Assembly: GCA_016124795.1 (NCBI GenBank)
Contig: WGNB01000071.1
Location: forward strand, 1-34,149
DNA length: 34,149 nt
Direction of reading: 5' to 3'
From: Rhodopseudomonas sp.
GTDB lineage: Bacteria; Pseudomonadota; Alphaproteobacteria; Rhizobiales; Xanthobacteraceae
Below are positions 33,876-34,149 of the stretch, piece after piece. The position numbers and the translations under genes were made by a program. Positions within the stretch are counted from its first letter, which is position 1. Each line of letters opens with the position of its first letter. The notes under the pieces are model-generated. The model searched no databases. It was not told the origin of the DNA and was given only the letters and a program-made list of their open reading frames with translations.

Positions 33876-34012
33876 CTTCTTCCGGCCGGGGTTATCCGTC
33901 AGTAAAGCGTTCCGAGCCCCCACCCACGCCCGCCCCGGTACCGCCATTTAAGTTGGCGGTGGCGGATACTGCGGCCGGATCCGTCGATCAGACCCGTCCC
34001 CAAAACGAAAGA

Positions 34013-34043
34013 ACCTCCGGCGGTTTCCCGCCGGAGGTCTTTA
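34013..34043 (-). terminator. Intrinsic terminator for the leftward gene at the right edge
   Basis: Perfect 11-bp stem ACCTCCGGCGG/CCGCCGGAGGT with loop TTTC. On the minus strand it is followed by TCTTTCGTTTTG, a T-rich tail. It starts 23 bp after the stop codon of the partial gene. Confidence 0.75.
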
Positions 34044-34065
34044 GCGTTAGGCGATGATCGAAAGA

Positions 34066-34149
34066 TCAGGGCCAGAAGTTACGCTGAGCGCGGAAGATCG
34101 CCTGCCAGGCCGACTGATCCGAGTTGGTCGTCGTCGCGACGTTGGCGGT
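34066..34149 (-). CDS. C-terminal 27 residues of an unidentified leftward gene
   Basis: Reading in from the right edge gives 27 codons and a TGA at 34068-34066. The last residues are SAWQAIFRAQRNFWP, an aromatic end. A terminator follows, which supports a true gene end. The fragment is too short to assign to a family. The aromatic end could suggest an envelope protein, but this is a guess. Confidence 0.55.
   Translation of the reverse strand, partial: TANVATTTNSDQSAWQAIFRAQRNFWP

Noticed and set aside
33940-33960. ACCGCCA-TTTAAGT-TGGCGGT hairpin after the alpha/beta hydrolase gene
   Set aside because: A 7-bp stem with no T-run on either strand; too weak to call a terminator, although the position is suitable.

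Overview
The window reads as a high-GC alphaproteobacterial chromosome segment, most likely from a Rhizobiales lineage near Bradyrhizobium, Rhodopseudomonas or Xanthobacteraceae. The evidence is the gene order pdxJ-acpS-lepB-rnc-era-recO beside rsh and rpoZ, the Bpt-type leucyltransferase, the long acidic omega subunit, and an intergenic palindromic repeat of the type scattered through Bradyrhizobium-like genomes. That placement rests on recalled family knowledge, not on a search. I see no rRNA, tRNA, CRISPR array, phage genes, transposase or integrase.

Layout. 1-4273: a threonine ammonia-lyase cut by the left edge, then rightward RDD membrane protein, Bpt leucyltransferase, YkgJ-type Cys-cluster protein and a DUF502 membrane protein. 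4285-8371: leftward Nramp manganese transporter mntH, with a well-formed promoter and an operator-like element, divergent from a CPA2 antiporter fused to two universal-stress-protein domains. 8427-12143: a small accessory block of PcaQ-like LysR regulator, Cys-type sulfatase and a convergent orphan tricarboxylate-binding (Bug) protein. 12585-16631: parC and recO, separated by two small secreted Arg/Cys-rich proteins and a strong terminator. 16779-23546: leftward housekeeping block rpoZ, rsh, pdxJ, acpS, lepB, rnc, era, with tight overlaps from lepB to era and a doublet palindromic repeat filling the rsh-pdxJ gap. 23888-25251: NYN-domain putative RNase and type-5 uracil-DNA glycosylase. 25452-28186: a probable inserted stress cassette of ArsR regulator, quinone oxidoreductase, peroxiredoxin and DJ-1/PfpI protein. 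28222-33875: smpB, mscL and dapA leftward; lytic transglycosylase and an alpha/beta hydrolase rightward. The right edge holds the last 27 codons of a leftward gene and its terminator.

The core genes cover ribosome rescue and biogenesis (smpB, era, rnc), stringent response (rsh, rpoZ), protein secretion (lepB), cofactor and acyl-carrier activation (pdxJ, acpS), lysine/cell-wall supply (dapA, slt), and DNA topology and repair (parC, recO, UDGb). The most interesting non-core signals are regulatory: twin 22-bp dyads between arsR and qor, and a promoter/operator at mntH. The pair of small CX5C secreted proteins is also worth attention. I do not see a convincing multi-gene undescribed system; most of the window is ordinary core genome.
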